64,000 bases of DNA, taken from Mycoplasma sp. 1578d. GTDB taxonomy: Bacteria; Bacillota_I; Bacilli_A; Mycoplasmatales; Metamycoplasmataceae. The stretch covers positions 434,001 to 498,000 of the forward strand of contig NZ_CP102081.1 in assembly GCF_024582695.1 (NCBI RefSeq), given 5' to 3'. Position 1 is the first letter of the stretch. Every line of letters begins with the position of its first letter. The position numbers and the translations under genes are program-made. The notes under the pieces are model-generated. The model was not told the DNA's origin. It ran no database searches and saw nothing but the letters and a program-made list of their open reading frames with translations. Of the stretch, positions 45,114-55,985 are shown piece by piece.

Positions 45114-47906
45114 TTATGTCTTTTTATTTAGAGAATTATCTGGTTGAGTTCGATCACTTTGGTAACTTGGATTATGGGTATTATTAAACACTTCATTGAC
45201 CGGAAGAATTGAAATGCTTGGCTCATTAGGATCTGGTTCTTCTTCGTGTAATTGATGTTTACTGTGAATATCTAATTCTGTTTGAGTGGCTAAATCAAAA
45301 TTATCTTTCAACTCATCAATCAAAGGATTATTTTGTTCATTTATTTCGTGAGTTTGTGAAGTTTCTTGCGGAACTGGATCATAATCATACATACTTAAAC
45401 TGGCAGTAATTTCTTCCATCCGAGCCTTAACGCTTTTGTATATTTCAACAATTTCTTGCTCACGTTCGCTTGGAGTTTTGCTTAAATCATTATTGGTAAA
45501 TGATTGATAAATTTCTTGGAAAATTGGGTCCTCTTCCATTTCCCGAGTAATCAGTGAATGAGCTCCTAAACGGTTCGAAAAGATTTGAAGCATGACATCA
45601 AAAGCAATATTTTCAACCATATCTTCAAACATTCGTGTTCCTTCTTGAGTGTAAATTTGGTAAGGATTTTTTTGTGAATATTGAACTAAATTTACGTTTG
45701 AACGCAATTTATCCATATTATTAATATGACGTTTTCACTTTGAATCTAAAGTTGATAAAATAATTTGTTTTTCAATTTCATAAATTTCTTGATCTAAATA
45801 TGATTTTAAAGCATTAGTTCTTCATTTTTCGTATGCTTGAATAATAACGTTTGAAATATACTCAGGAAGATCTTTTTCGTAAATATGACTAATTTCCTTA
45901 AGTGAAAATTCAAAAGCAATTAATCCACCGATATTTTGGTTTAAAAAGTTTACTAACTCATTATAGTTATATGAATATTTTCCTTTATAAGCTGGAAAAT
46001 TAACAATCGAATTAGTAGTGTGTTTAATCATTTTTTCAACAATAAACTTAGGGTCTACCGCATCTAAAATCAGATCTCTTTGCGAATAAATTAAGTCTCT
46101 TTGCTGACGGATAACATCATCATAATTTAGTACTGATTTCCGTGAATCATAATTAAATCCTTCAATTTTCTTTTGAGCATGATTAAAGGCAAACCGCAAG
46201 TTTTTATTAGTTATTTCAGATCCGTTAGCATCAGCATAAGCTTCTTTAAATGAATCATAATTTGAAAAACGTTGCATTAAGGGGTCATCAATTGAGATAT
46301 AAAACTTGCTAGTTCCTATATCGCCTTGACGTCCAGAACGTCCTCTAAGTTGATTATCGATCCGACGCGATTCGGCTTTATCAGTTCCAATTACGTATAA
46401 TCCACCGAGTTCTAAGGCTTCAGGTGAAGGCTTAATATCAGTTCCTCGACCGGCCATGTTTGTAGCAATTGTAACTGCTTTAACTTGTCCTGCTTGTGAG
46501 ATAATTTCTGCTTCAGAAGCGTTTTGTTTAGCGTTAAGAACAGTATGAGGAACTCCAGCTTGTAATAAATGTTTATGGAGCTCTTCAGAATCTTCAATTT
46601 GAGCAGTTCCAATTAACACAGGTTGTCCTTTTTGATACAACTCAAGTACTTTGTTTGTTACTGCGTTTCATTTATCTATCGATGAAACAAAAATAGCATC
46701 AGGTTCATCAATCCGCATAATTGGTTTATTAGTTGGAACCACATTCACACGCATGTTATATATATCAATAAATTCTTGCTCTTCGGTTTTTCCAGTTCCT
46801 GTCATTCCACATAGTTTATTAAACATTCTAAAAAAGTTTTGGTAAGTAATGGTGGCTAAAGTTTGGGTTTCAGGTTCAATTTCAACCATTTCTTTAGCTT
46901 GAATTGCTTGCTGAAGACCTTCTGAATAGCTCCGACCTTCCATGATTCTTCCGGTAAATCCATCGACAAGTTCAATTTTTCCTTCACGAACAATGTACTC
47001 AACATTATTACGCATAATTTTATGGGCTCTTAAAGCATTTTGGACTAAGTGGACAGTTTCTGAGTTTTCAATATCGTAAATGCTTTTAACATTGAAAAAT
47101 TTATTAGCTCGAGCAATTCCTGAGTGGGTTAAAGTAATTGCCTTAGATTCTTCATCAATTAAGTAATCATGAATTGATAAAGTACGGACAAATTGATCGG
47201 CTGAAAAGTATGTTGATGAATCTTGAGTTTGACCTCCTGAAATAATAAGTGGAGTTTTAGCTTCGTCAATTAGAATAGAATCAACCTCATCAACAAGACA
47301 AAATTGTAGTCCTCTTTGGACTTTTTCGCTCATTTTTTCGACCATATTATCACGAAGATAGTCAAATCCAAGCTCTGAATGGACTGAGTAAGTAATATCA
47401 GCAGCATAGGCTTTTCGTTTTTCGTTTGGTTGCATTTGGGCTTTGTTAATTCCAACGCTTAAGCCTAAGAAATTAAATACTTGACCCATTTCTTTGGCGT
47501 CACGTTCACTCAAATATTCATTAACAGTTGAAACAATAGCCCCCTTTCCTAAAAGGGCATTTAAATACACTGGAGCAATCGAGGTAATAGTTTTCCCCTC
47601 TCCAGTTTTCATTTCAGCAACTGAACCAAGATCAAGTAAAATTCCACCAAGGATTTGTACGTCGAAAGGCCGTTTTCCAAGCACTCTTTTTGTCGCTTCA
47701 CGAGCCACAGCAAAAACATCGTTTCGAATTTGCTCGAGTGTGTATCCATCCTTGAGCATTTCTTTAAAAATATTTGTGGTTTGTTTGAGTTCTTGATCGC
47801 TTAGTTGAGAAACGCTTGCTTCAAGTTTATTAATTTCCTTGAGTGCTCTTTGAGCAATTCTCATTTCAGTAGTCTTAAAATCAAATAATTGTTTGGCTGA
47901 TTTCAT
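45114..47906 (-). CDS. secA: Protein translocase ATPase SecA
   Basis: This 930-residue motor drives secretion through SecYEG, exporting the lipoproteins and anchored proteins of this window. Walker A is MKTGEGKT (residues 99-106), followed by DEVDSILIDEAKTPLIISGG. GTGKTEEQEF lies in the middle of the chain, and QLRGRSGRQGD and DPLMQRF in NBD2. The C-terminal tail (about 130 residues) is acidic and Gln/Asn-rich and ends without the zinc-binding CxCx8CH motif of SecB-using species, as expected where SecB is absent. The gene stands alone with a terminator behind it. Confidence 0.97.
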
Positions 47907-47983
47907 AATGTATTTTTAATTATACTAATTTCTGGATTTTTCTTATGCCTTTAATTTACAAGTAAATTAAAGTAATTTTTTAC

Positions 47984-48019
47984 AATAAAAAATCAACTCT
48001 TAACTTTAAGAGTTGATTT
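47984..48019 (-). terminator. Terminator after the anchored protein gene
   Basis: A 13-bp perfect stem (plus-strand AAATCAACTCTTA, 47990-48002, with 48007-48019) and ACTT loop. On the minus strand it runs into a T-run. Confidence 0.8.
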
Positions 48020-48037
48020 AAAATAAATTTTAATCTT

Positions 48038-48085
48038 CTTAATTTGTATAAATAATAAAGATTTTAATTATTTATACAAATTAAG
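48038..48085. repeat. 19-bp perfect inverted repeat over a stop codon
   Basis: CTTAATTTGTATAAATAAT (48038-48056) is exactly complementary to 48067-48085 with a 10-nt loop. The right arm covers the stop and last codon of the minus-strand anchored protein. A second hairpin terminator lies just beyond. Confidence 0.8.
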
Positions 48086-48974
48086 CTCTAGTGAAAAATT
48101 CGACAAAGAATTTAACAATTTTTGACGATATTATTGAGGTTGTCAACCCTGGAAGAAAAGTTAAACCGCCAGCAGCGGCTCCAGCAGCTAAAGTGCCTCC
48201 TAGTATTTTTTTAATTAGATCCATATGTTTTTTGATGAATTCAACTCCAGTAGTATTGTTAATTTTATCTTTGACTTTAGTGAAGAATTTTTTTAAGAAT
48301 TCGACAAATTTAGATGCTTTTAGTAACTGTCCAACTGAATAAACTTTACTACTTTTAATTTGAATATTTTTTGCATTTGATTTTTTTGAATCTTTTTTAA
48401 CTAAATCAAAATTAATTTTAATTTTAACGTTTTCATCAAAATTTTTCTTTTCAATGTAATTAAATATTTGAAGCAATTGACCAAGAAATTCTTTCTTAGA
48501 TTCTTTGATTTTTTCTTTATCAGCAGTGTTCAAGCTTAAATTAAAGGTAACTTCTCCATTTTCATCTTTAACAATTGTATTATTTGGTAAACTTGGTTTT
48601 TCGCTATTAGACGAACTTACTTCGGTTGCTGAATTTGTGTTAAATGAAGAATCATTTAAATCGTCCAAAATATCAACTTCATTTGTAGAATCTGAATTAT
48701 TATTCGAACTAATTGTGTTATTTGAAGGTTTAACAGGGCTTGTATTAATATTGGTTGTTGTATTGTTCACCGGTTTTTTTGGTGGCTCACTTTGTGAACT
48801 TGGTTGAGCATTGTTGATAGGTTTTTGATCACTTGTTGTGCTTGGATTGGCAGGAGCACTGGTTTTAGTTTTTGCTCAAGGACCATAATAAAAACCTCAA
48901 ATACCAACTCCAACTCCAGTAGGAATTAAGACTAATAGTAATATGAATATTGATTTAAGCAATTTCCTTTTCAT
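48081..48974 (-). CDS. Membrane-anchored protein of unknown function with a Ser/Asn-rich linker
   Basis: This 297-residue protein begins with a hydrophobic segment (about residues 5-25, LLKSIFILLLVLIPTGVGVG). A long Asn/Ser/Thr/Pro-rich linker (about 37-125) follows. The middle part is charged and helical (about 130-235), and an Ala/Gly-rich hydrophobic segment near the C-terminus (KKILGGTLAAGAAAGGLTFLPG) could insert in a membrane. There is no lipobox. The start chosen is the last of four ATGs in the 17-bp repeat array, the only one that reads into this frame. I do not recognise the family. It lies behind the lipoprotein gene, about 160 nt downstream on the same strand. Confidence 0.7.
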
Positions 48975-49040
48975 TAAAATTTCCTTTTCATTAAAATTTC
49001 CTTTTCATTAAAATTTCCTTTTCATTAAAATTTCCTTTTA
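48961..49040 (-). repeat. 17-bp tandem repeat (4 copies plus partial) carrying RBS and start codon
   Basis: Four identical copies of AATTTCCTTTTCATTAA (plus strand) at 48961-49028, and 12 bp of a fifth. On the minus strand each unit supplies AAAAGGAAATTTTA followed by ATG, that is, a Shine-Dalgarno sequence and a start codon. Four equivalent start sites lie 17 nt apart. Confidence 0.92.
48974..49025 (-). other. Three coupled mini-ORFs (MKRKF) upstream of the anchored protein
   Basis: ATGs at 49025, 49008 and 48991 (minus strand) each open a five-codon frame encoding MKRKF. Each TAA overlaps the next ATG by one base (TAATG), at 49008, 48991 and 48974. The last stop overlaps the real start of the anchored protein, whose first residues are also MKRK. 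Ribosomes could pass from one mini-ORF to the next by termination-reinitiation. Whether the peptides are made is unknown. Confidence 0.6.
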
Positions 49041-49131
49041 GCTTCTCTTAAAAGAAAATTTATATTTATATTAAATTTATTAACTTATTATTATAATTTT
49101 AATTATTTTTTGAAATTATTCAACATAAAAA

Positions 49132-50139
49132 CTAACCTTTTAAAATTACGTATAATTCATTGGTTTTTTGTCAAATCTTGAATAAATTTTCAAAATTAGA
49201 GTTTTCGTCAAAAAAACCAATCAATGTATCAGAAGGATATGCTCCAGCAAATTGGTTAGTGATTAATTTTACTGCATCAAGATATTGTTGATATGAAGTG
49301 TTGATTAGATTTAATATTGATGAAATTCTTGAATCATTAATTTGATTGATATTTGTATTTAAAAATTCAATTAAAGCTTTTATTTCTTTAAATGCACTTG
49401 AGTTTTTTTGATCAGCAACAATGACACTTCATTCTTTAACCACATTCCCAATAGCATGTGTATGTTCAATAATTAAATTGCCATCAACTTGAACTCTTTT
49501 TTGTAATTGAGTATAATTAATTGATTTTAAATTTGAGTTGTACCATTTATTTTTATATTCTTCTCTGGCCTCATTTAATTTTGCATTACTAAACCACTCA
49601 TCATAAATAGGAGAAATTGCAAATTTAGTATTAGCTAAAAAGTCTAAATTCTTTTTAAAATCAAGAAAAATATTCTTTGGAGAATTAAAGACTCTATCCT
49701 CAGCGATTAAACCTAACTCTTCATTTATAGCGTTAAAACGAAAAAAAGCATCGCTATAAGATTTAATTTGATTTTCTTTTAAATTTAATTCTTTAAAGAA
49801 TGTTTGTTTGATTTGATCTTTTAAATTAAAATTGACACTAGCATCTTGAATCATTTTATTAAATTGATTTAACGCATTAGTTAAAATTTGAGCTTTAACT
49901 TGAATATCCTTATAATAAAAAACAAAATTTTGACTAGCTTGAGAATTTTGGTTTTCAAAAAATGAGTTAATTGCATTAAAGTAACGATTATACTGTTGTA
50001 AGTTTTCTTTTGCTTGGAGTTGGAGATTAGCTAAATTATTATCGCTATTTTTATCAAAATCACTTGTGCATGCAATTGCAAAAAGTGGTGAAGTACTAAT
50101 TAATGTAGGAATTAGTAAGAATTTAATTTTTCTTTTCAT
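49132..50139 (-). CDS. Lipoprotein of unknown function
   Basis: This 335-residue protein has a basic start, a hydrophobic core and the lipobox FAIAC (Cys at about residue 24). It should be anchored to the outer face of the membrane. The remainder is mostly helical and rich in Asn, Lys and Phe, with no catalytic motif recognised. Two UGA tryptophans break the frame under the standard code near position 49428 and beyond. Its ATG overlaps the last 17 bases of rluB, so it is translated from the same long message. It may be strain-variable, since it sits at the tail of a housekeeping operon. No homologue is recognised. Confidence 0.75.
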
Positions 50140-50854
50140 GCTGCTCCTCTTTTAAACGAACTAAATTTTTCAAATCTTTGACCTCTTTAAAAGTTAATTT
50201 GCGATAGTGACCAAGCGGAAGTTTTTCTGCTGTAATTCCAGCATATTCTACTCTTTTTAAATTAATCACTAACTTATTAACACTTTCAAAGATTTTTTTA
50301 ACATGGTGATAAGTTCCAACTTTAAGTACCACAAAGTAACTTTTAGGGGCGACTTGAATAACTTGTTGGAATGATTCAGTATTATTAATCATTAAAGGGC
50401 CATTAACTTTTTTAAACTCTCCTTTACTGAGAGGTTCGTTTAAGCGAGCTCGATAAACCCGAATAATTTCATAACTTGGGTGCATTAATTTATTTGCTAA
50501 ATCACCATCATTTGTGAGCAAAAGAACCCCAGTAGTGTCATAATCTAATCGGCCAACAGGAAAAATTTTATGCTCGGTATCAATTAAATCAGTAACAAGA
50601 GTACGATTAAAATTATCTTTTAATGTACAAATAGTTTTAGGCGGTTTATTGAGAACAAAATATACTTTTTCTTGAGCAAAAATTGGTTTGTTATCAACTA
50701 AAATTTGATCTTTGAATGAAGCCTTATCTCCTAAATGAGCAATTTTACCGTTTATAGTTACTCGGTGAGATTTAATTAAATTTTCAGCTTCACGTCGAGA
50801 AGCAACTCCGGCTTGTGAGAGCAATTTTTGCACTCTTTCTAAATTTGATGTCAT
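50123..50854 (-). CDS. rluB: Pseudouridine synthase of the RsuA/RluB/RluE/RluF family
   Basis: This 243-residue protein has an N-terminal S4 RNA-binding domain (about residues 4-50, RVQKLLSQAGVASRREAENLI). The catalytic domain carries the motif GRLDYDTTG (Asp at about 103-105), which isomerises uridine to pseudouridine in rRNA. By similarity it most likely modifies 23S rRNA (RluB type); RsuA-type 16S activity cannot be excluded. It starts one base after the nadD-yqeK stop and overlaps the lipoprotein gene by 17 nt at its end. Confidence 0.87.
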   Translation of the reverse strand: MTSNLERVQKLLSQAGVASRREAENLIKSHRVTINGKIAHLGDKASFKDQILVDNKPIFAQEKVYFVLNKPPKTICTLKDNFNRTLVTDLIDTEHKIFPVGRLDYDTTGVLLLTNDGDLANKLMHPSYEIIRVYRARLNEPLSKGEFKKVNGPLMINNTESFQQVIQVAPKSYFVVLKVGTYHHVKKIFESVNKLVINLKRVEYAGITAEKLPLGHYRKLTFKEVKDLKNLVRLKEEQHEKKN

Positions 50855-50855
50855 G

Positions 50856-51950
50856 TTATTTTAAATACTTTCTGTATATTTGTTCTTGTCTAGGTGTGAA
50901 TTTAACTCCCTTTTGGATATTGTAATTATAAACGTATTCAATCACTTTTTCAAATGCTTGATCAAGATCTTGAAAAGCTAATTCACGAAGTTTTTGGACT
51001 CCGATAAATCTACGGCCAGGTGAAATTTTGTCACTAATGAAAAGAATTTTATCTAGAGGGGAAATGATATTTTGTTCGGTGCGATCATCAAGTGTTGTAT
51101 GGACTAAAATAGCATGTAAAATATCGCGGTCTTTGAGCTTATATTGATGCTTAACTCAACTATAACCACATACTTGATGTAACTCATGTTCATGCACATT
51201 AGCATATTGTGGTTCAAATTGGAGTAAATATTCTCGTGATTGTTGTACATCTCATTCTTTAGCTATATCATGCAAAATTCCAGCAATATAAGCTTTTCGA
51301 GCGTCAACATTAAATTTTTTGGCCATTTCAGCAGCAAAATGCCCAGTGTTCATGCAGTGTTTAGCTCTTAATGCACTAACCATTGAATGAACAATTTTTT
51401 CCAAATACAAGCCATGCTCTTGAATGTAATCAAGAACTTTATCATCAACACTATCTAAATATCCTTGCTTGAATTCACTTGACGAAAAGTCTCATAACGG
51501 ATTATTTAAAATAATTGCTTTGTATTTTTTAGAATTAATTTTGTTAACTTTTTTGGTTCGTTTAATCACTACAATTTGAGCCAATTGAGCAATTTTATCA
51601 ATTTCTCTTCATTTATCTAATTTAGCTAAATGGTCACTTCCAATAATTAAATATAACTGATCTGAGCTAAATTTGTGATTAAAATATTTTAGTGTATCAA
51701 TTGTGTAGGAAGTTCCGCCACGTTTGATTTCAAAATCGCTCACAAACATTTTTTCTTCAAGTACTTGATTTAACATGTTGATTCGATGAAGAGAATTAAC
51801 ATTTTTTTGCTTGCTTTTAAATGGTGAATTATTAGCTGGAACAAAATATAATTCATCTAATTGTAATTGCTCAATCACATATTTAGCAACATTAATATGT
51901 CCTTTATGAACAGGATCAAAAGTCCCTCCGTAAATTGCGATTTTTCTCAT
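50856..51950 (-). CDS. nadD: Bifunctional nicotinate-nucleotide adenylyltransferase / YqeK-like HD hydrolase
   Basis: This 364-residue fusion joins two enzymes. Residues 1-185 are NadD, which makes deamido-NAD from NaMN and ATP, with GGTFDPVHKGH at 8-18 and later GGTSYTIDTL. Residues about 190-364 are an HD-domain protein like YqeK (Ap4A hydrolase), with RAKHCMNTGH, AGILHDIAKEW and LHAILVHTTL. In Bacillus the two are neighbouring genes; the fusion is common in mycoplasmas. The gene follows dinB by 10 nt with RBS GAGGGA. Several UGA tryptophans break the frame in the standard code. Confidence 0.88.
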
Positions 51951-51960
51951 TTCTTCCCTC

Positions 51961-53202
51961 TTATCTTTTTTTAAAAGTAAATCCTTCTAAATCGAACTGA
52001 TTTGTTTTATTTTCTAAATTTTTAAGATCATTATACTGTTTTAAAGTATATAAAATTGGTTTATTTAATTTTCGATTTACTGATGAAATTAAATGACTTA
52101 ATCGAGTTAAATTTTGATTATTGGATACTTCAAATAAATTAAAGTTGACATCTTGATCAAATTCATAAATTAAATTATTAATCCTAATCCCAATTCCAAT
52201 AATCTTATTCTCGCTAAAATTTCTTAAATATAATTGTTTTGCTTTGGCAAAAATAAGCTCAAAATCATTGGTATAATGATCAATTTTTCGTTGCTTACTT
52301 TGTCATTTTTTGTGTTCATTGCGCACAACTAATGTAATTACATTTCCAACTAACATTTGCCTCTTACATCTAAGTGATACCATTGAAACAACATTTTGTA
52401 ATTGTTCTAAAATCTGTTCGCGACCAAGTTTTTTATCAATAAAAGTGATTTCATTACCAATTCCTTTAGGTAATGAATTTTTTAATACAATTCGATCATG
52501 CCGATTTGGATTTAAATTTTCAATTCATTGTTTATAAACAATTCCAAAAATACTTTTGGTTTGATAATCACTTAAATTATTATTCAATAAATCTTTAATT
52601 TGATAAATTCCTAACCTTTTTAATTTGTTTGCTGATGCTTTGCCAATTCCATAATACTGGTTAATATCAAGGTTAAAAAAATTTTCCTGATAATTATCAG
52701 GTGTCGTTACACCAATTCCAAATGGCTTAGAAATATTAGTAGTCATTTTAGCAAAGAAGCAGTTATATGATATTCCAATCGTAATTGGAATATCAAAAAT
52801 CTTAAGAATTTCATTTTGCATTTTTTGAGCTAATTTATATGCTTGATCAAAATTGAAAACATGATCGGTTAAATCTAAATAACATTCATCAATTGAAGCA
52901 ACATTAATTAAAGAAGAATAGTTTTTGCTAAGGTATTGAAAAATATTAGTAGAAATAGTGGTAAAAATATCAAAATGACCTTCGACAAAAATAGTTTTAG
53001 GCTCGATTTTAGCTATTTTAGAGTTAATCATCCCTGCTCGAGCGCCTTTTGAACGTAATTCATAACTCACTGATGTAGAAACAAATTCAGGACCAGGTTT
53101 TCCAACGGCAATTGGTTTGCCTTTGAGTTCGGGTCGTATTGAACGTAGTGCACTAACAAAATATGAATCAAAATCAATATGGAATATAAAAGATTTTTTC
53201 AT
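51961..53202 (-). CDS. dinB: DNA polymerase IV (Y-family, DinB/UmuC-like)
   Basis: This 413-residue translesion polymerase copies damaged DNA. Catalytic carboxylates are in FHIDFDSYF (about residues 7-15) and ASIDECYLDL (about 102-111). The helix-hairpin-helix region follows with YYGIGKASANKLKRLGI (about 180-196), and then the little-finger domain with KKLGREQILEQLQ. The length is typical. It starts 3 nt after the sufU stop and shares its transcript. No LexA-type operator is visible. It may add to mutation rate and antigenic variation. Confidence 0.9.
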
Positions 53203-53205
53203 GAG

Positions 53206-53619
53206 TTATTTTAAAAGATTTTCAGCACTCAAGAGTGCACAAGCGGTTCGATTTAGGTGGGTTTTAACATTAAAAAAAACTCATAAATCTTCAATTAAAC
53301 TAATTTGTTCTTTTGTTAAAGTTTCTTGCATGATAAAACTTTTGTAGATGCTTAAAATCTGTTCAATTTGGAGCTTGGTTTTATTTTTAAGTGTTGATAA
53401 TAAAATATCAGTTGAAGCTATAAAAATAGCGCATCCATTACCATCAAAACTCGCCTGAGTTAAAACATTATTTTCAAATTTGGTTTTTAAAATTAACTTA
53501 TCTGCACAAGTCGAGCTAAAAAAAATCTTGCCACCATTAGTGTCTGAAGGATTTTTGTTATTTGGATTTAGGTAATGTTGCATAATTATTTCGCGAGCTT
53601 TGTTAGCATTAAAATCCAT
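53206..53619 (-). CDS. sufU: Iron-sulfur scaffold / sulfur-transfer protein SufU
   Basis: This 137-residue IscU-like protein accepts sulfur from SufS. The zinc/sulfur ligands expected for SufU are visible: Cys38 and Asp40 in TCAD, Cys63 in GNGCAI and Cys127 in RTACAL. The 18-20 residue insertion that marks SufU relative to IscU is consistent with the 64-residue gap between Cys63 and Cys127. Its start overlaps the end of sufS by 11 nt. With sufS it forms a minimal Suf system, serving Fe-S assembly or tRNA thiolation. Confidence 0.9.
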
Positions 53620-54754
53620 AAAAGTCTCCTCCGTTTTTTAGATGATAAATCAATTTATCAATATCTTTTTTAGTATTATAAATTCCTAAACTAATTCTTA
53701 AATACGAATAATTTGATTTGATATTACGTAAATAATGTGCACAAAAAATCCCAGCAATTGTGTAAATTCCTTTAATTCCTAAATATGTTGCTACATCTTG
53801 AGCGTTAATGTTTTTAACGTTAATAAGAGCAATATAATCACCAGGATTTGAAAATACTTCAACATTTTTAAGTTTATTTAAACGATTGTGCAGATAAATG
53901 CTAAGGTCCCCAAGAACTTTTTGAGTAGTTTCATATCCAATATTATTAAAATAATCTAATGATTTATCAAACATAAAGAATCCGGCTAAATTAGGAGTTC
54001 CTGGTTCAAATTTAGCAATTGTATCTTTGATTGTCCATGTTTGATTTGTGTTAATTTCATTTACCGATCCACCACCAAATTTTGTTGGTTTAAGTTGCTT
54101 AAGTAAATTTTGTTGAATCGCTAAAACACCCATTCCAGTCGGTCCATAAAATTTATTACAACTAAATGCAATAACATGAGAATTTGTTAAAGAACACTTT
54201 TGATGCAAAATACTTTGAGCACAATCATTAATTACATAAGCTCCAACTTGTTCTGCTTTTTGATAAATTGCTTGTATATCTTGAACTTGTTTGAAATTGT
54301 TAGTTTCTTGAGCAAGAGCAATAATTTTAGTTTTAGGAGTAATTGCATTGATTAAATCTTCTTTGATAATTACTTTTGCTTGTTTTTTTTGTGCTAATTC
54401 AATTCACGGAATTATGTGAGAAGAATGATTATAAGAACTGAGTAAAATTTCATGATCTTGAGTAATAATTGAGTTAAGCATATTAGCAATATAATTTAAC
54501 GATTCAGTCGTTCCACTAGTAAAGATAACTTCATGTTTTTGAGCATCAATTAATTGAGCTACTTTTTCACGGACAGAATTAATAGTGCTGTTAACCAAAT
54601 TACCAAGCGGGGTGTCAGCAGTACGAGATGAAATAGAAATATTTTGATAATAATTCAAAACGGCATCGATAGATATTTTTGGTTTAAGGACCAAGGCCGC
54701 TGAATCAAAATAGGTTATTTTTTTAGCGGCCGGAAAATCTTTTTTATAACCCAT
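53609..54754 (-). CDS. sufS: Cysteine desulfurase SufS
   Basis: This 381-residue PLP enzyme takes sulfur from cysteine and loads it on SufU. The PLP lysine is Lys201 in SCNKFYGPTG. The catalytic cysteine is Cys338 in IFCAHYL, in the short-loop position typical of SufS (group II). SGTTESLNYIANML and FGGGSV are also recognisable. It is slightly shorter than the usual 405 residues, mainly through N-terminal and loop trimming. It lies between an unknown gene and sufU, which overlaps its end. Confidence 0.9.
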
Positions 54755-54768
54755 GATTAGTCTCTTTC

Positions 54769-55236
54769 TTATAAAATTTTTCGTAGAACTTCAAGAAGGA
54801 TCACATTATAATCTTCAAATTGCTTGAAGCGATCTAAAAATTTATAATAATGTATTCGTTTAAAATGATTGACACTGCATTTGTCTTTTTTTAAATATGG
54901 TTGCCGTTTTAAAAAGACAATTTTGATTTTTTTATGATTAGTTTTTCAAGCGAGTTGATAAAAGAAAAAAACGTAAAAGTTTTTTATCATTTCTCGATCT
55001 TGTTCCGTAACGTACTCAGGAAAGGATAAATTAAAATTAAATTGTTCAACAAAATGATCTAAATTATTCCATTTTTGTCCGTCAAATGTGATTCAATCTT
55101 CAGGCAATGCTTTTTTAATTAAACCCATTTGAGTAAATTTTTCCAAAGTAAAACTAAGGCGATTTTTTCAAAAATAAAAATAAGCTCGTTGTTTACGAAT
55201 TTTTAAATAATTTTTCAGTATTTTAAGAATTTTCAT
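54769..55236 (-). CDS. Hypothetical protein between nusB and sufS
   Basis: This 155-residue basic protein is rich in Lys, Phe and Tyr and has three UGA tryptophans, so it is cut into short pieces under the standard code. There is no signal or clear membrane helix. The C-terminal part is helical and contains FLKRQPYLKKDKC and YYKFLDRFKQFEDYNVILLEVLRK. It overlaps the end of nusB by 14 nt and precedes sufS by 14 nt, so it belongs to the operon. I do not recognise the family; context suggests a housekeeping role, perhaps RNA-related. Confidence 0.72.
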
Positions 55237-55696
55237 TGCTAATTTCATTTTCCATTTTAACTAAGAGTTTATAAAAGTTTTGCAAAATAGCGTTGACAAA
55301 TTTATATTGTTTACTATCATGTTTATTGATAACATTTCCATTCTCGTCTTTAATTTCATCAGGCAGAAAATAAGTTTTAGTAATTTCAATGGCTTCATTA
55401 AAGACAATTTTAGGTTGCAAATAAAAGCATTCGCTTGCTCCGTTGATAATAATAGCACGTACAACTGGTGAAATACGATCTCAAGATCAACTTTGGTTGA
55501 TTAAACTAATCAAACTTTTTTTTAAAAATTGATAGTTTTTGGCAATTGATTTAATTTTTTTGAGTTGTACTTGATCCAAAAAATCATAATTTTCAAAAAC
55601 ATCAATAATGTTAATTGGCTCATTCAAAAGTTCAAATTTATATAAAACTTGAATAATTTCAACACGACTTCTTCTTCTTGATTTTATCTTTTCCAT
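55223..55696 (-). CDS. nusB: Transcription antitermination factor NusB
   Basis: This 157-residue all-helical protein binds boxA RNA with S10 and supports rRNA transcription. The family pattern is visible in RRRSRVEIIQVLYKFEL at the N-terminus, then SPVVRAIIINGASE, IVFNEAIEITKTYF and FVNAILQNF. The chosen ATG (55696) has GGAGG 8 nt upstream. It is the first gene of the minus-strand operon that runs through sufS, dinB and nadD to the lipoprotein. Confidence 0.85.
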
Positions 55697-55803
55697 AAGA
55701 GGGTCCTCCAAAGAAAACAACTATTAAATGAACTTGTTTTAAATATACTTCTAAATATTACCATTTTTATAGATTTTTTATTGATAAAGTCTGATTAAAA
55801 AAA

Positions 55804-55832
55804 TTGCTAATTTTTGGATTTTTTGGTAAAAT
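55804..55832 (+). promoter_or_regulatory. Promoter of rpsD-rpmE
   Basis: TTGCTA (55804-55809) and TAAAAT (55827-55832) are 17 nt apart, with an extended -10 TGG. A start near 55839 gives a leader of about 147 nt. Confidence 0.55.
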
Positions 55833-55838
55833 AAAAAA

Positions 55839-55985
55839 GCATAAATTACAGCAGTTTATTATGATTAGTGATAATTTTGCTTTGTTTTAAATTTGATAGT
55901 AAGTACGCTGCAAAACCGAACTCATTAAAGCACAATTAGCTAATTAGAGATAAACTTTCTCTTTTATGCAGAAAAGAGGAAAAAC
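55839..55985 (+). promoter_or_regulatory. Untranslated leader of rpsD
   Basis: The leader is long for a mycoplasma message. It contains a small hairpin AGAGA/TCTCT (55946-55962) followed by TTT, and a near-palindrome around TTAGCTAATT. In Bacillus S4 regulates its own mRNA through the leader; a similar role here is only inferred. Confidence 0.35.

Noticed and set aside
47494-47796. Plus-strand open frames inside secA and other minus-strand genes
   Set aside because: They are shadows of conserved genes, have no ribosome-binding sites and no recognisable protein features.
48961-49040. Cloning or assembly artefact at the 17-bp array
   Set aside because: The units join seamlessly, and the gene start and repeat fit one functional design. 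Long reads could still exclude it fully.
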